Assembly: GCA_900290255.1 (NCBI GenBank)
Contig: OMOD01000121.1
Coordinates: 1 to 64,000, forward strand
Length of the DNA stretch: 64,000 nt
Reading direction: 5' to 3'
DNA from: Candidatus Sulfotelmatobacter kueseliae
Lineage (GTDB): Bacteria; Acidobacteriota; Terriglobia; Terriglobales; Acidobacteriaceae
In this document: piece by piece, positions 25,362 through 34,216 of the stretch
Layout: every line of letters starts with the position of its first letter
Position numbering within the stretch: the stretch's first letter is position 1
Notes under the pieces: model-generated
Database searches by the model: none
What the model was told of the DNA's origin: nothing
Seen by the model: the letters and a program-made list of their open reading frames with translations, nothing else
Program-made: the position numbers and the translations under genes

Positions 25362-25862
25362 ATGACTGATCAAATCCGAAGAAAACTGCAGGAAGAGATC
25401 AACGCGCTCGAACACGAACTGATCCACGACCTTCCCAAGGAAATCAAGAAGGCCGCTGCCCTGGGCGATCTCAGCGAGAACGCCGAGTACCACATGGCGA
25501 AACAGCGCCAGGAGTATGTCAAGGCGCGGGTGCGGCAACTGGGCAGGCGGCTGGCTGACCTGTCGCTGATCAACATGAACAACATTCCCCGGGACAAGGT
25601 CGGGCTGGGCTCGAAGGTCAAGGTCTTCGACAACACCAAGAATGAGGAGATGGAATACACCCTGGTCACCAGTGAAGAGTCCGACGTGGCGAACGGCAAG
25701 ATTTCGACCACTTCGCCCATCGGCCGCTGCCTGCTCAACAAGAAGGTCGGCGATAGCGTGACCGTCGTCAGTCCCAATGGCAAGCGCGAACTGGAAATTC
25801 TGACCCTTGCGACGATCCACGACGAAGCCGCGGCGGACGAACCGGAAGAGGCCGGCGCCTGA
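25362..25862 (+). CDS. greA: Transcription elongation factor GreA
   Basis: A 166-residue Gre factor that stimulates transcript cleavage by stalled RNA polymerase. It has the N-terminal antiparallel coiled coil (LQEEINALEHELIHDLPKEI, with the acidic tip in GDLSENAEYHMAK, the DxxE residues that coordinate the catalytic metal) and a C-terminal FKBP-like domain ending SPIGRCLLNKKVGDSVTV. Length matches GreA (~158). The stop codon overlaps the next start (TGATG), so it is co-translated with the phosphatidyltransferase. Confidence 0.95.
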   Translation: MTDQIRRKLQEEINALEHELIHDLPKEIKKAAALGDLSENAEYHMAKQRQEYVKARVRQLGRRLADLSLINMNNIPRDKVGLGSKVKVFDNTKNEEMEYTLVTSEESDVANGKISTTSPIGRCLLNKKVGDSVTVVSPNGKRELEILTLATIHDEAAADEPEEAGA

Positions 25863-26515
25863 TGGCTATTTCGTCTTCCTTAAGCTGGACCAGGGGCTTT
25901 GGCCGCGCCTGCGGGGTTCTGCTGGCCACCATCGTCCGCTGGCTGGCGCTCTCGCGAATCAATCCCAACGTGCTGACGTTCATGGGACTGGTGGTCAACA
26001 CGTGGGCGGCCATCCTGTTCGGCTCGGCCAATGCCGACAACCAGAAGCGCCTGTTCTTCTATGCCGGGCTGGTCATTATTTTCTCCGGCTTCTTCGATCT
26101 GGTGGATGGCGAAGTCGCCCGCGCCACCAACCGCGTTACTCGCTTCGGAGCCTTCTTCGACTCGGTCATCGACCGTTATAGCGACGCCTCGCAATTCCTC
26201 GGACTGCTGGTTTTCTACGCCCGCGGCGAGCGCTTTTTCTATGTCGTGCTCTCGGCCTTCGTGATGATCAGCGCCATTATGGTCAGCTACACCCGCGCCC
26301 GCGCTGAATCGCTGATCGGCTCCTGTCGCGTCGGCTTCATGGAACGCCCAGAACGCCTGGTGCTGGTTATTTTGGGAGCGCTCCTCAACCGCATGGCCCC
26401 GGTGCTGTGGGTCATCGCAGTGCTCTCGACGATCACCGTCATCCACCGCATGCGCTACACCTGGACCCGCACGCAGGACCCGCCAGCGGCGCTCACGCCG
26501 GGGGCAGCGGCGTAG
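25862..26515 (+). CDS. CDP-alcohol phosphatidyltransferase
   Basis: A 217-residue integral membrane enzyme of phospholipid synthesis, transferring a phosphatidyl group from CDP-diacylglycerol to an alcohol. The complete signature D-G-x2-A-R-x8-G-x3-D-x3-D is visible in DGEVARATNRVTRFGAFFDS followed by VID (residues ~82-104). About five to six membrane helices. The acceptor (inositol phosphate, glycerol phosphate or other) cannot be told from sequence alone; the length and the single domain are close to PgsA and to phosphatidylinositol-phosphate synthase. It overlaps greA by one base. Confidence 0.88.
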   Translation: MAISSSLSWTRGFGRACGVLLATIVRWLALSRINPNVLTFMGLVVNTWAAILFGSANADNQKRLFFYAGLVIIFSGFFDLVDGEVARATNRVTRFGAFFDSVIDRYSDASQFLGLLVFYARGERFFYVVLSAFVMISAIMVSYTRARAESLIGSCRVGFMERPERLVLVILGALLNRMAPVLWVIAVLSTITVIHRMRYTWTRTQDPPAALTPGAAA

Positions 26516-26622
26516 ACGCTTCTGTCTTTCCACAACTCTGGCAGCCCGATTCCTCCGCTTGTCATTCCGGGCAACGATCTGTTTAACTGGCCCGTCATGC
26601 GAAAACGCACGACCCGACCCCT

Positions 26623-28725
26623 ATGTCATCCCGCCGCCGATTTCTAGGTCAATCCGCCTTGGCCGCCGCTGCGCTCGCGGCGCCGCGCTCCTCTGCTGCG
26701 GAAGCTCTGCGAGTTCGATCCACTACGGCCAATCTCAGCCTGTGCGGAAGTTGGAGTTTTAAGACCGATCCCGGCAATGCAGGGCAGAGAGAACGCTGGT
26801 TTGCGGCGGACTATTCGACCCCGGCCTGGCACGAAGTCGTGGTGCCACACACCTGGCAGATCGATCCGCTGCACTCGGATCATCGCGGGATCGCCTGGTA
26901 CCGGCGGGCGCTCGATATTCTGCCAGCCTGGCAAGATTCCGTGCTGCGCCTGGAGTTCGAGGCGGTATTTCACACGGCGAGCGTGTGGGTCAACGGGCAG
27001 TTCGTAGGCGAACACGCCCGCAAGGGATACACGGCATTCTGCCTGGACATCACGCCTGCTATTCGTTGGGATGGACCCAACGTGATTGCGGTGCGAGTGG
27101 ACAACGATTTCAACGACCACATGCTGCCTCGGGGCCGTTCGAGCGATTGGGCCAACGATGGCGGCATTTTTCGCCCCGTACGTCTCGCAGTCACGCCCAA
27201 GACCTTCGTCGAGCGGGTAGAGGTGGAAGCCGTCCCCGACCTGAATAACGGCGAGGCCGCGATCACAGTCTCGGCTCACTGCAGGAACACCAGCGCGCAG
27301 ACCTGGGCGGGAACAGCCTCATACCATATCTTCGACGACCAATCCGGCCAGATCGTTGCTGCCGGCGCTTCGGCTGCTAGGGTGACTATCAAAGCGGGTG
27401 CCAGCGGGATTCTGACTCTCCGCCAGACGCTACCCAACGCGAAGCTTTGGCATTTTGATTCTCCGCACCTGTATCGGCTCGACCTGCGCATCACTGACGG
27501 TCATGAGGAGCACCAGCACGAAACTACCTTCGGGGTGCGAAAGTTCGAGGTGAAAGAGGGCAAGTTTCACCTCAATGGGGAACCATTGCGGCTCATGGGC
27601 GTTGAGCGCATGGCGGGGAGCAATCCGGAGTTCGGGATGGCCGAGCCCTCCGAGTGGATCGAGCATGATCACCGCGATCTGAAAGATCTGAACTGCATCC
27701 TCACGCGGGTTCATTGGCCCCAGGATCAGCGGGTTCTGGACTACTGCGACCGTCACGGAATTCTCATGCAATCTGAGGTTCCAGCCTGGGGACCCGACAC
27801 GTTCCAGGGCATGGACGCGCAACCTGACTCCGATGTCATGCAGAACGGCCTGGAGCAGTTGCGCGAGATGATCGAGCGCGACCGCAATCATCCGTCGGTT
27901 GTGGCCTGGGGGCTTTGCAACGAGATTGACGGCCAGAATCCGGCGGCGTACCAGTTCGCTAAACGACTGCTGGAAGAAGCCAAGCGGCTCGATCCCGGCC
28001 GCCTCTGTTCGTACGCCTCGAACTCCTTGCAGCAAACGCCGGAGCGCGATGTGGCCGGGCTGATGGATTTCATTGAAACCAACGAATATTTCGGAACCTG
28101 GCAGCCGGGCGACGCGCGCGATCTCGACCAGCATCTCGACCGGTTGCATGCCGAGTTTCCGGCAAAGCCGATCGTAATCTCGGAGTACGGCTATTGCGCC
28201 TGCACTGCGGAGCGGCCGGAAGGCGATGGACACCGCATTGAGATCCTCCAAACTCATAATGAGGTGATCCGGTCGAAGGAGTTTGTCGGCGGCGCGATTT
28301 TTTTCTGTTACAACGACTATCGCACCCACGTGGGCGACCGCGGTGTGGGACCACTGCAGCAACGGGTGCACGGAGTAGTGGACGTTTATGGCGCGAAAAA
28401 ACTGTCGTACGCCGTCCTGAGTCGAGAATCAAGCCCGATCGAATCCCTTAGCGTAAGAAATCAACTGAACACATTCCAACTGACGATGAAGACTCGCGGC
28501 ACACTGCCGAGCTACACTCTTCGGGGCTACAAAATCTGCGGCGTGCTCTACGGGCAGGGCAATATTCCGGTGGAGCAAAAAGAAGTGAATTTGCCCGACC
28601 TTGCTCCGGGGAAAACTGCGGAAGTGGATTTGGCCTTCTCGCAAACCGAGTTGCCCAAACATGTGATCTTCTCTGTCGTGCGGCCAACCGGTTTCCCGGC
28701 CTACTCTGTGGACTGGAAGAGCTGA
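26623..28725 (+). CDS. Tat-exported glycoside hydrolase family 2 enzyme
   Basis: A 700-residue beta-galactosidase/beta-glucuronidase-type enzyme. The N terminus MSSRRRFLGQSALAAAALAA is a twin-arginine signal. A sugar-binding jelly roll follows (residues ~40-200, with VVPHTWQIDPLHSDHRGIAWY), then an immunoglobulin-like domain, then the TIM barrel. In the barrel WGLCNEIDG contains the acid/base Glu and IVISEYGY the nucleophile Glu. HFNGEPL-type FHLNGEPLRLMGVERM marks the barrel entrance. Beta-galactosidase, glucuronidase or mannosidase activity cannot be separated by eye. It is flanked by repeats and appears monocistronic. Confidence 0.87.
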   Translation: MSSRRRFLGQSALAAAALAAPRSSAAEALRVRSTTANLSLCGSWSFKTDPGNAGQRERWFAADYSTPAWHEVVVPHTWQIDPLHSDHRGIAWYRRALDILPAWQDSVLRLEFEAVFHTASVWVNGQFVGEHARKGYTAFCLDITPAIRWDGPNVIAVRVDNDFNDHMLPRGRSSDWANDGGIFRPVRLAVTPKTFVERVEVEAVPDLNNGEAAITVSAHCRNTSAQTWAGTASYHIFDDQSGQIVAAGASAARVTIKAGASGILTLRQTLPNAKLWHFDSPHLYRLDLRITDGHEEHQHETTFGVRKFEVKEGKFHLNGEPLRLMGVERMAGSNPEFGMAEPSEWIEHDHRDLKDLNCILTRVHWPQDQRVLDYCDRHGILMQSEVPAWGPDTFQGMDAQPDSDVMQNGLEQLREMIERDRNHPSVVAWGLCNEIDGQNPAAYQFAKRLLEEAKRLDPGRLCSYASNSLQQTPERDVAGLMDFIETNEYFGTWQPGDARDLDQHLDRLHAEFPAKPIVISEYGYCACTAERPEGDGHRIEILQTHNEVIRSKEFVGGAIFFCYNDYRTHVGDRGVGPLQQRVHGVVDVYGAKKLSYAVLSRESSPIESLSVRNQLNTFQLTMKTRGTLPSYTLRGYKICGVLYGQGNIPVEQKEVNLPDLAPGKTAEVDLAFSQTELPKHVIFSVVRPTGFPAYSVDWKS

Positions 28726-29082
28726 TTGTGTTCCGCCTGAATGTCGACGCCATCGATGGCGTCATCCCGAGCGAAACCGTTTTTCAGGTGGAGCGAGGGA
28801 TCTCGCGTGTGGCGCCTCAGTAGTGCGCGCGAGATCCCTCGGCCCGCTGGTGAAGGCGCGGGCCTTCGGGATGACGCCGTACGGGAAGACGAGATCCAAA
28901 GTGAGCCACCATGGGAGGCAAAGTGCGCTTGACAATGCCGCTGGCAGAGTTATCCTGTAATTGCTTCGCAGGCGGTGTCCAGTATCAGTTTCCAAGCCCC
29001 GGCCGATGACCGGGGCTTTGCTATTTCTGGCTCCCTCGTACCTGCTATCCTATCCCGTCGCATCTGATTCTGGGGACAACTC
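28726..29082. other. Intergenic region with one long hairpin element
   Basis: A 357-base gap between two plus-strand genes. Its main content is the element at 28758-28878. A small GC hairpin (GCCCCGGCCGATGACCGGGG, around 28997-29016) follows, and might be a terminator for the GH2 gene or a leader structure of the peptidase gene. Confidence 0.55.
28758..28878. repeat. Long GTCATCC hairpin element, copy 2
   Basis: A 121-base element, GGCGTCATCCCGA ... TTCGGGATGACGCC, ends exactly inverted. The middle has GAGGGATCTCGCG inverted against CGCGAGATCCCTC, so nearly all of it folds into one long stem. The right side continues with GGCCCGCTGGTGAAGGCGCG, shared with copy 3. Confidence 0.88.
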
Positions 29083-30027
29083 TTGCCAACCGATCCAGTT
29101 CTGGTCGTACATGGCGGCGCGTGGGCCATACCTGATGACATGGTCGAGGCCCACATCCGCGGCGTAGGCAACGCGCTGGCTGCGGGATGGCGCGTGCTCG
29201 AGCGCGCGGGGTCCGGAAGATGCGCGGCGCTCGACGCCGTGGAGGAAGCCGTCGTCGTCATGGAAGACGACGAGACTTTCGATGCGGGCCGCGGCAGCTT
29301 CCTCAATCGCGACGGCCGCGTGCAGCTCGACGCGCTCATCATGGACGGCGCCACGCTTCGTGCCGGAGGCGTGGGCTGCGTCGAGCGCCTGCGTAATCCA
29401 GTGCGCGCCGCGCGCAAGATTCTCAGTGAAAGTCCGCACCTTTATTTTGTAGGCGAGGGCGCGGAACGATTCGCCGCCCAGCACGGTTTGCCGCTGTGCA
29501 AGAACGAAGACCTGATCATTCCGCGCGAGGTCGAGCGGTTGCGCCAGTACCAGGCCGACGCGAATTCTCATGGCAACGAACTTTTCGCGCCCGCGGCGGA
29601 TGACGAAACCATCTCGCACGACACTGTGGGTGCGGTCGCGCTCGACTGCAACGGCAACATCGCCGCCGCCACTTCCACCGGAGGCACGCTCAACAAAGCT
29701 CCCGGACGGCTGGGCGATTCGTCGCTGATCGGCTGCGGCTGCTACGCCGACAATCAGAGCGCCGCGGCTTCCACTACCGGGTGGGGCGAACCGATCATGA
29801 AGCTGGTACTGGCTAAATGGACCATCGACCGCATCGCTGCCGGCAATCTGCCCGAGTGGGCCGCACAAGAGGCAGTGAATTATTTGAAGCAGCGCGTCAA
29901 CGGGCACGGCGGCATCATTGTGCTCGATCCCGAAGGACACTTCGGCATCGCCCACAACACCCCGCGCATGGCCTGGGCGTACAAAACGGTCAAGCAGCAG
30001 GAGTCCGGCGTGGAACGGAGTGGCTAG
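29083..30027 (+). CDS. Isoaspartyl peptidase/L-asparaginase (Ntn-hydrolase)
   Basis: A 314-residue enzyme of the plant-type asparaginase family; the precursor cleaves itself before a threonine that becomes the N-terminal nucleophile. That residue is T181 in SHDTVGAVALD, and GGTLNKAPGRLGDSSLIGCG follows, which binds the substrate carboxylates. N-terminal PVLVVHGGAWAIP and DAGRGSFLNRDG are typical. The start is TTG, with GGGGA eight bases upstream; no better start exists without losing the first strand. It hydrolyses isoaspartyl dipeptides and probably asparagine. No obvious operon partner. Confidence 0.9.
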   Translation: MPTDPVLVVHGGAWAIPDDMVEAHIRGVGNALAAGWRVLERAGSGRCAALDAVEEAVVVMEDDETFDAGRGSFLNRDGRVQLDALIMDGATLRAGGVGCVERLRNPVRAARKILSESPHLYFVGEGAERFAAQHGLPLCKNEDLIIPREVERLRQYQADANSHGNELFAPAADDETISHDTVGAVALDCNGNIAAATSTGGTLNKAPGRLGDSSLIGCGCYADNQSAAASTTGWGEPIMKLVLAKWTIDRIAAGNLPEWAAQEAVNYLKQRVNGHGGIIVLDPEGHFGIAHNTPRMAWAYKTVKQQESGVERSG

Positions 30028-30124
30028 TCAGTGGTCAGTGATCAGTAAGAGCTCTCCGGTCCAGCAGTTCTTTTGGCGCCGCTGGTCACTCAACACTGAC
30101 AACTGACCGCTAACCATTGACCCC
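30025..30124. repeat. Inverted cluster of CAGTGGTCAGT / ACTGACCACTG-type words
   Basis: Left arm TAGTCAGTGGTCAGTGATCA repeats CAGTG/CAGT units; right arm has CACTGACAACTGACC and GCTAACCATTGACC in inverse orientation. It begins within the last bases of the peptidase gene (its stop overlaps the left arm). Could fold into a transcription-terminating stem. Confidence 0.65.
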
Positions 30125-30195
30125 AGCTCTTACGCGTTGTCGTTTCGCCGCGATTCGCGCATAATCTCCGCATCAGCAAGACGGGCCAAATTCGC

Positions 30196-31266
30196 GTGCG
30201 CAAGAGTTTACGGGCAAAGACCGCTCTTTCGGCCGGCTCGAGCCAAACTCCGAGCCCAACCAAAACGCCTGCTCCTCACGAACATCAGCCGACCGATCTC
30301 CGCCTGGGACACATTGTCCGCCTGTTGATGGAGCACGCCATGGTCGTGGTCAGCGGGACGAAGATCGCCCAGGAAATTCACTCCAGCCGCTCCGAGGTAT
30401 GGCGGTTGATTCAGCAACTGCGCGGCCTGGGCGTGGATGTGGCAGGACATCCCGCCACCGGATATCAGCTGCGGTCGGTGCCTGACCTGCTGTTGCCTGA
30501 AATCCTGCGGCCACTGCTGCGGGGCACGATCTTCGGCCAGCATCTGCATCACTTCTACAAAATGGGATCGACCAATATGGCCGCCATGGCCGCGGCGGCC
30601 GAGGGCGCTCCCGAGGGCAGCGTTTTCCTTGCCGAGGAGCAGACCGCCGGTCGCGGGCGCGGATCGAACTCGTGGCAGTCGCCGCGCTCCACCGGGATCT
30701 ACTGCTCGGTTGTTCTACGACCTGCACAGCCACCGGCGGAAGTGCTGGTCCTTTCGCTCGCGGCGGGCCTTGCGGTGCGGGCAGCAATTCAGCAGGTGGA
30801 TTCGCGAGTGCAGCCAGACCTGAAGTGGCCCAACGACGTGCTGATCGGCGGCCAAAAAGTATGCGGCATTCTCACCGAGATGAATGCCGAGGCTACCCGC
30901 GTTCGCTACATCGTGGTGGGAATCGGTATTAACGTGAACCAGGCAAGCTTCCCCACCGACTTGGCGGCGACGTCGCTAAGGCTTGCGACCGGCAGCGAGT
31001 GGTCACGCGTGGAACTCGCCGCGGCTTTGCTAAAATCGCTCGACCGTGAATATCGGCAGTTGACAGGAGATGCGGACGCACGGAGTTCGATTTTGCGCCG
31101 CTTCGCCGAGAACTCCTCCTGGGTAAACGGGAAGGCGGTCCGCATTGAAGAAAACGGTTCGTTGTCCGAAGGAACGACCGAGGGCCTCGACGAACGCGGG
31201 TTTTTGCTGGTGCGGACGCCGAGTGGAGTGAAAACGGTTCTGAGCGGAACGGTAAGGGAGAGGTAG
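30196..31266 (+). CDS. birA: Biotin--[acetyl-CoA-carboxylase] ligase / biotin operon repressor type
   Basis: Bifunctional BirA-type protein, 356 residues from the GTG. N-terminal helix-turn-helix (residues ~35-95: GTKIAQEIHSSRSEVWRLIQ), then the ligase domain with the biotinyl-AMP loop GRGRGSNSWQSP, KWPNDVLIGGQKVCGILTE (catalytic lysine region) and a C-terminal SH3-like cap (VRIEENGSLSEGTTEGLDERG). The exact start is uncertain: the first ~35 residues are low-complexity, and an ATG at 30328 would truncate the HTH. Because the HTH is present, it may also regulate biotin genes, which are not in this window. Confidence 0.88.
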   Translation: MRKSLRAKTALSAGSSQTPSPTKTPAPHEHQPTDLRLGHIVRLLMEHAMVVVSGTKIAQEIHSSRSEVWRLIQQLRGLGVDVAGHPATGYQLRSVPDLLLPEILRPLLRGTIFGQHLHHFYKMGSTNMAAMAAAAEGAPEGSVFLAEEQTAGRGRGSNSWQSPRSTGIYCSVVLRPAQPPAEVLVLSLAAGLAVRAAIQQVDSRVQPDLKWPNDVLIGGQKVCGILTEMNAEATRVRYIVVGIGINVNQASFPTDLAATSLRLATGSEWSRVELAAALLKSLDREYRQLTGDADARSSILRRFAENSSWVNGKAVRIEENGSLSEGTTEGLDERGFLLVRTPSGVKTVLSGTVRER

Positions 31267-31295
31267 GACCGGTATTTCGTGGTGCAAACAAAATA

Positions 31296-31324
31296 CATAG
31301 GTCCTTCGCTTCGCTCAGGATGAC
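31296..31324. repeat. Reverse copy of the short GTCATCC repeat
   Basis: CATAGGTCCTTCGCTTCGCT followed by CAGGATGAC is the complement of the sequence at 4173-4201. It lies between birA and coaX. Confidence 0.7.
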
Positions 31325-31369
31325 AGCCTGTCTTATGCTGCGTGCTTGGGAACAGAACGCTAGGAACCC

Positions 31370-32302
31370 ATGCTGCTAGTCCTCGATGTCGGCAACACGA
31401 ACACGGTGCTGGGCGTCTTTGCCCGCGTCGCCAAGGTGCACGCAGGCGGCGACCTGGACGAACCTTCGCGCTACGAGCGGCTTCTGGCCAACTGGCGCGT
31501 TGCCACGTCCCGCACCAGCACGGTGGATGAGTATGGTGTCCTGTTTCGAAATCTGTTTTCGATGGCCGGCCTCGAAGTCAAAGGCATTCACGGCATCGTG
31601 ATCTCTTCGGTCGTGCCGCCGCTTGATCCCGTCCTGCGGCAGGTTTGCGAGCGCTATTTCAATTTGCGTCCGCTTTTCATCGAGCCGGGCGTCAAGACCG
31701 GCATGCCGGTGCACTATGACAATCCGGCCGAGGTCGGTGCCGATCGGATCGTCAACGCCGTAGCAGCTTTCGAGAAATACGGCGGCCCGTGCGTGATTGT
31801 GGACTTCGGCACGGCTACCACCTTCGACTGTGTCTCGGCCAAGGGCGAGTATCTGGGCGGCGTAATCTGCCCGGGCATCGGCGTTTCCGCCGACGCTTTG
31901 TTCGAACACACCGCGCGCCTGCCGAGAGTCGAGATCCGCAAGCCCGGGCGCGTGATCGGCTCGAATACGGTGGGCAGCCTGCAATCCGGTCTTTACTACG
32001 GATATCTCGGCCTGGTGGACGGCATTATTGAACTTCTGCTCGCCGAGTTGGGCCCGGAGACCCGCGTGACCGCGACCGGTGGCCTGGGGCCGCTGATCGG
32101 CACCGGATCGAAGTACATCAAGAATGTGGACGATTTCCTCACCCTTGAGGGCCTGCGCATCATCTGGGAGCGGAACGCGGCGGTGCGGCGAGAGGCCCCG
32201 GCGGCGAAAACCAAGGCCGAACCGAAGCTCGCCTCCAAACCCCCATCCAAACCAAAGAACGGCGGCGGTGAGCAGGCCAAGTCGCTGTCGCGTTCCCGCT
32301 GA
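31370..32302 (+). CDS. coaX: Type III pantothenate kinase
   Basis: A 310-residue CoaX that phosphorylates pantothenate, the first step of coenzyme A synthesis. The ASKHA-fold motifs are present: [12 protein letters not shown] (phosphate 1), [34 protein letters not shown] (phosphate 2) and TGGLGPLIG (adenosine region). The last ~40 residues form a Lys/Pro/Ala-rich tail beyond the usual ~260-residue enzyme. AGGAA precedes the ATG. It opens a same-direction run that continues through ComEC, with the next gene six bases away. Confidence 0.93.
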   Translation: MLLVLDVGNTNTVLGVFARVAKVHAGGDLDEPSRYERLLANWRVATSRTSTVDEYGVLFRNLFSMAGLEVKGIHGIVISSVVPPLDPVLRQVCERYFNLRPLFIEPGVKTGMPVHYDNPAEVGADRIVNAVAAFEKYGGPCVIVDFGTATTFDCVSAKGEYLGGVICPGIGVSADALFEHTARLPRVEIRKPGRVIGSNTVGSLQSGLYYGYLGLVDGIIELLLAELGPETRVTATGGLGPLIGTGSKYIKNVDDFLTLEGLRIIWERNAAVRREAPAAKTKAEPKLASKPPSKPKNGGGEQAKSLSRSR

Positions 32303-32308
32303 TGCGCC

Positions 32309-33022
32309 GTGGAAAACTACTTCAACTACTTCACCGAGATTGAAGAACAGTTCCTGCGCCGGCGCGGAGGCGGACTCCTGCTGTCGACCCTGGACTGGGC
32401 CTTGATCGAGACCTGGAAAGATGCGGGTATTCCCCTCGAGGCGGTGTTGCGCGGCATTGATGCCGCCTTCGACCGTTACGACCAGCGGCCCTCAAAAACG
32501 AAGAAGGTGAATAGCCTCGCCTACTGCTCGCAGGAGGTGTTGGCGGCGGCTGAGGATATGAAAGAAGCGGCGGTCGGCGCCGCGGGAGCGGAGCCTGAGC
32601 CGTCCTCGAAACGCGAGGCGGGGCTCGAACCCGAGGCCGTGGCTGCGTTTCTTCGGCGTAATGCAGATCTGCTAAAGGCGGCGCAATTGCCCGAGGGCGG
32701 CGGGGTCTCGACGCCAACCGTCGCTCTGGAGGGAGCAAAGACTCTGCATCGCCTGGCAGGAGAGATCGAATCGAAACCCGGCGCACGCTGGGAAGAATTG
32801 GAGCGCCGGCTGACGGTCCTCGAGGAAAAACTGTTCGCCGCACTGCTGGCATCGACGCCGGATGAAGAAATCGTTGCCGTCCGTGCGCAGGCGGACCGCG
32901 ACTTGATTCCTTACCGCCATAAAATGTCCGGGGTGCAGATCGAACAGCTGCAGAAGCAGTATGTGCACAAGCGCCTGCTGGAGAAATACGGCGTGCCGCG
33001 GCTGAGCTTGTTCTATATGTGA
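32309..33022 (+). CDS. Uncharacterised helical protein between coaX and a flavoprotein gene
   Basis: A 237-residue protein starting at a GTG six bases after coaX. I do not recognise a family. The first ~85 residues are well ordered (FTEIEEQFLRRRGGGLLLST, LDWALIETWKDAGIPLEAVL, GIDAAFDRYDQRP). They suggest a small helical domain of the type that recruits a partner by induced folding. The middle is charged and Ala-rich, and the C-terminal 100 residues are helical, possibly coiled-coil. Its end overlaps the next start (GTGA within ATGTGA), so the three genes are co-translated. Probably cytoplasmic. Confidence 0.7.
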   Translation: MENYFNYFTEIEEQFLRRRGGGLLLSTLDWALIETWKDAGIPLEAVLRGIDAAFDRYDQRPSKTKKVNSLAYCSQEVLAAAEDMKEAAVGAAGAEPEPSSKREAGLEPEAVAAFLRRNADLLKAAQLPEGGGVSTPTVALEGAKTLHRLAGEIESKPGARWEELERRLTVLEEKLFAALLASTPDEEIVAVRAQADRDLIPYRHKMSGVQIEQLQKQYVHKRLLEKYGVPRLSLFYM

Positions 33023-34194
33023 GGACTGTGACCCAGTCATTCGACGCATTGATTCTCGGCGGCGGCGCGGCCGGCCTGATGTGCGCGATTGAGGCAGGCA
33101 AGCGCGGCCGCCGCGTTGCTGTCCTCGAGCGGGCGGACCGGCTGGGCAAGAAAATTCTCATCTCCGGCGGCGGACGCTGCAACTTCACCAACATTCATTG
33201 CCAGCCCGAAAATTTTCTCTCGGCTAATCCCCACTTCGCCAAGTCGGCCCTGGCCCGTTACACCCCGGCAGACTTCATCGCGCTGGTCGAGAAACACAAG
33301 ATTCCCTATCACGAAAAGACGCTTGGCCAATTGTTTTGCGACGGCTCGGCACGCGACATCCTGAACATGCTGGAAGTGGAATGCCGGGCTGCCCGGGCCA
33401 GCATTTTCTTGAAGACGCAGATTTATGAAGTAACCCGCACGTCAGAATTCCGCGTGCGCACTGCTGAGGGCGAGTTTTGCGCGCCCGCGCTGGTGGTCGC
33501 GACAGGAGGCTTGTCCATTCCGAAAATCGGCGCGACGTCGTTCGGTTATGACTTGGCCCGGCAGTTTGGCGTGAAAATTCGAGACCCGCGACCGGGGCTC
33601 GTGGCGCTGGTGCTCGGACCCGAAGACCGCTCGCGCTACTGCGATCTGGCGGGCGTTTCTACCGAGGTCGTTGCCTCCTGCGGCGGCCACCATTTCCGCG
33701 AAAAGATGCTGATCACGCATCGCGGCCTGAGTGGCCCGGCAATTCTGCAGATTTCTTCGTATTGGGAAAAGGTCCAGCCGATCCAGATCGACCTTGCGCC
33801 GGAGAGTGAAGTCGCCGCGATATTTCGTGATCCAAAGACGCCGCGTAATTCGTCAGCCCTGCGCTCGCAGTTGCGGCAGATCCTGCCCAGCCGGCTCGCG
33901 GACCGCTGGCTGGAGCTTCACCCACCCGCTGCATGGACAAACGCCACTCTGGCCGATTTCGAACGTCAAATTCACGCGTGGACGATCACGCCGGCCGACA
34001 CAGAGGGCTACGAAAAGGCCGAGGTGACCGCTGGAGGCGTGAACACCGATGAGCTATCGCCCCAAACAATGGAATGCCGCAAGATCCCAGGCCTGTTCTT
34101 CGTCGGCGAAGTCGTGGACGTGACCGGCCATCTCGGCGGCTTTAATTTTCAGTGGGCGTGGGCCTCGGGTGCAGCGGCGGGTCGGGCGTTGTGA
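33019..34194 (+). CDS. HI0933/YhiN-family FAD-dependent oxidoreductase
   Basis: A 391-residue flavoprotein of the BaiN/HI0933 family. It has the N-terminal dinucleotide fold LILGGGAAGLMCAIEAGKRG, the family signature KKILISGGGRCNFTN, GLSIPKIGATSFGYDLA and the C-terminal FAD motif GLFFVGEVVDVTGHLGGFNF. The physiological substrate of the family is largely unknown. The GTG at 33019 overlaps the preceding stop; an alternative GTG at 33028 would shorten it by three residues. Confidence 0.9.
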   Translation: MRTVTQSFDALILGGGAAGLMCAIEAGKRGRRVAVLERADRLGKKILISGGGRCNFTNIHCQPENFLSANPHFAKSALARYTPADFIALVEKHKIPYHEKTLGQLFCDGSARDILNMLEVECRAARASIFLKTQIYEVTRTSEFRVRTAEGEFCAPALVVATGGLSIPKIGATSFGYDLARQFGVKIRDPRPGLVALVLGPEDRSRYCDLAGVSTEVVASCGGHHFREKMLITHRGLSGPAILQISSYWEKVQPIQIDLAPESEVAAIFRDPKTPRNSSALRSQLRQILPSRLADRWLELHPPAAWTNATLADFERQIHAWTITPADTEGYEKAEVTAGGVNTDELSPQTMECRKIPGLFFVGEVVDVTGHLGGFNFQWAWASGAAAGRAL

Positions 34195-34216
34195 GCCAGT
34201 GCATTAGAATCACTTC

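Noticed and set aside
30025-30124. CRISPR array
   Set aside because: Repeats are short, inverted and not regularly spaced; there are no cas genes in the window.
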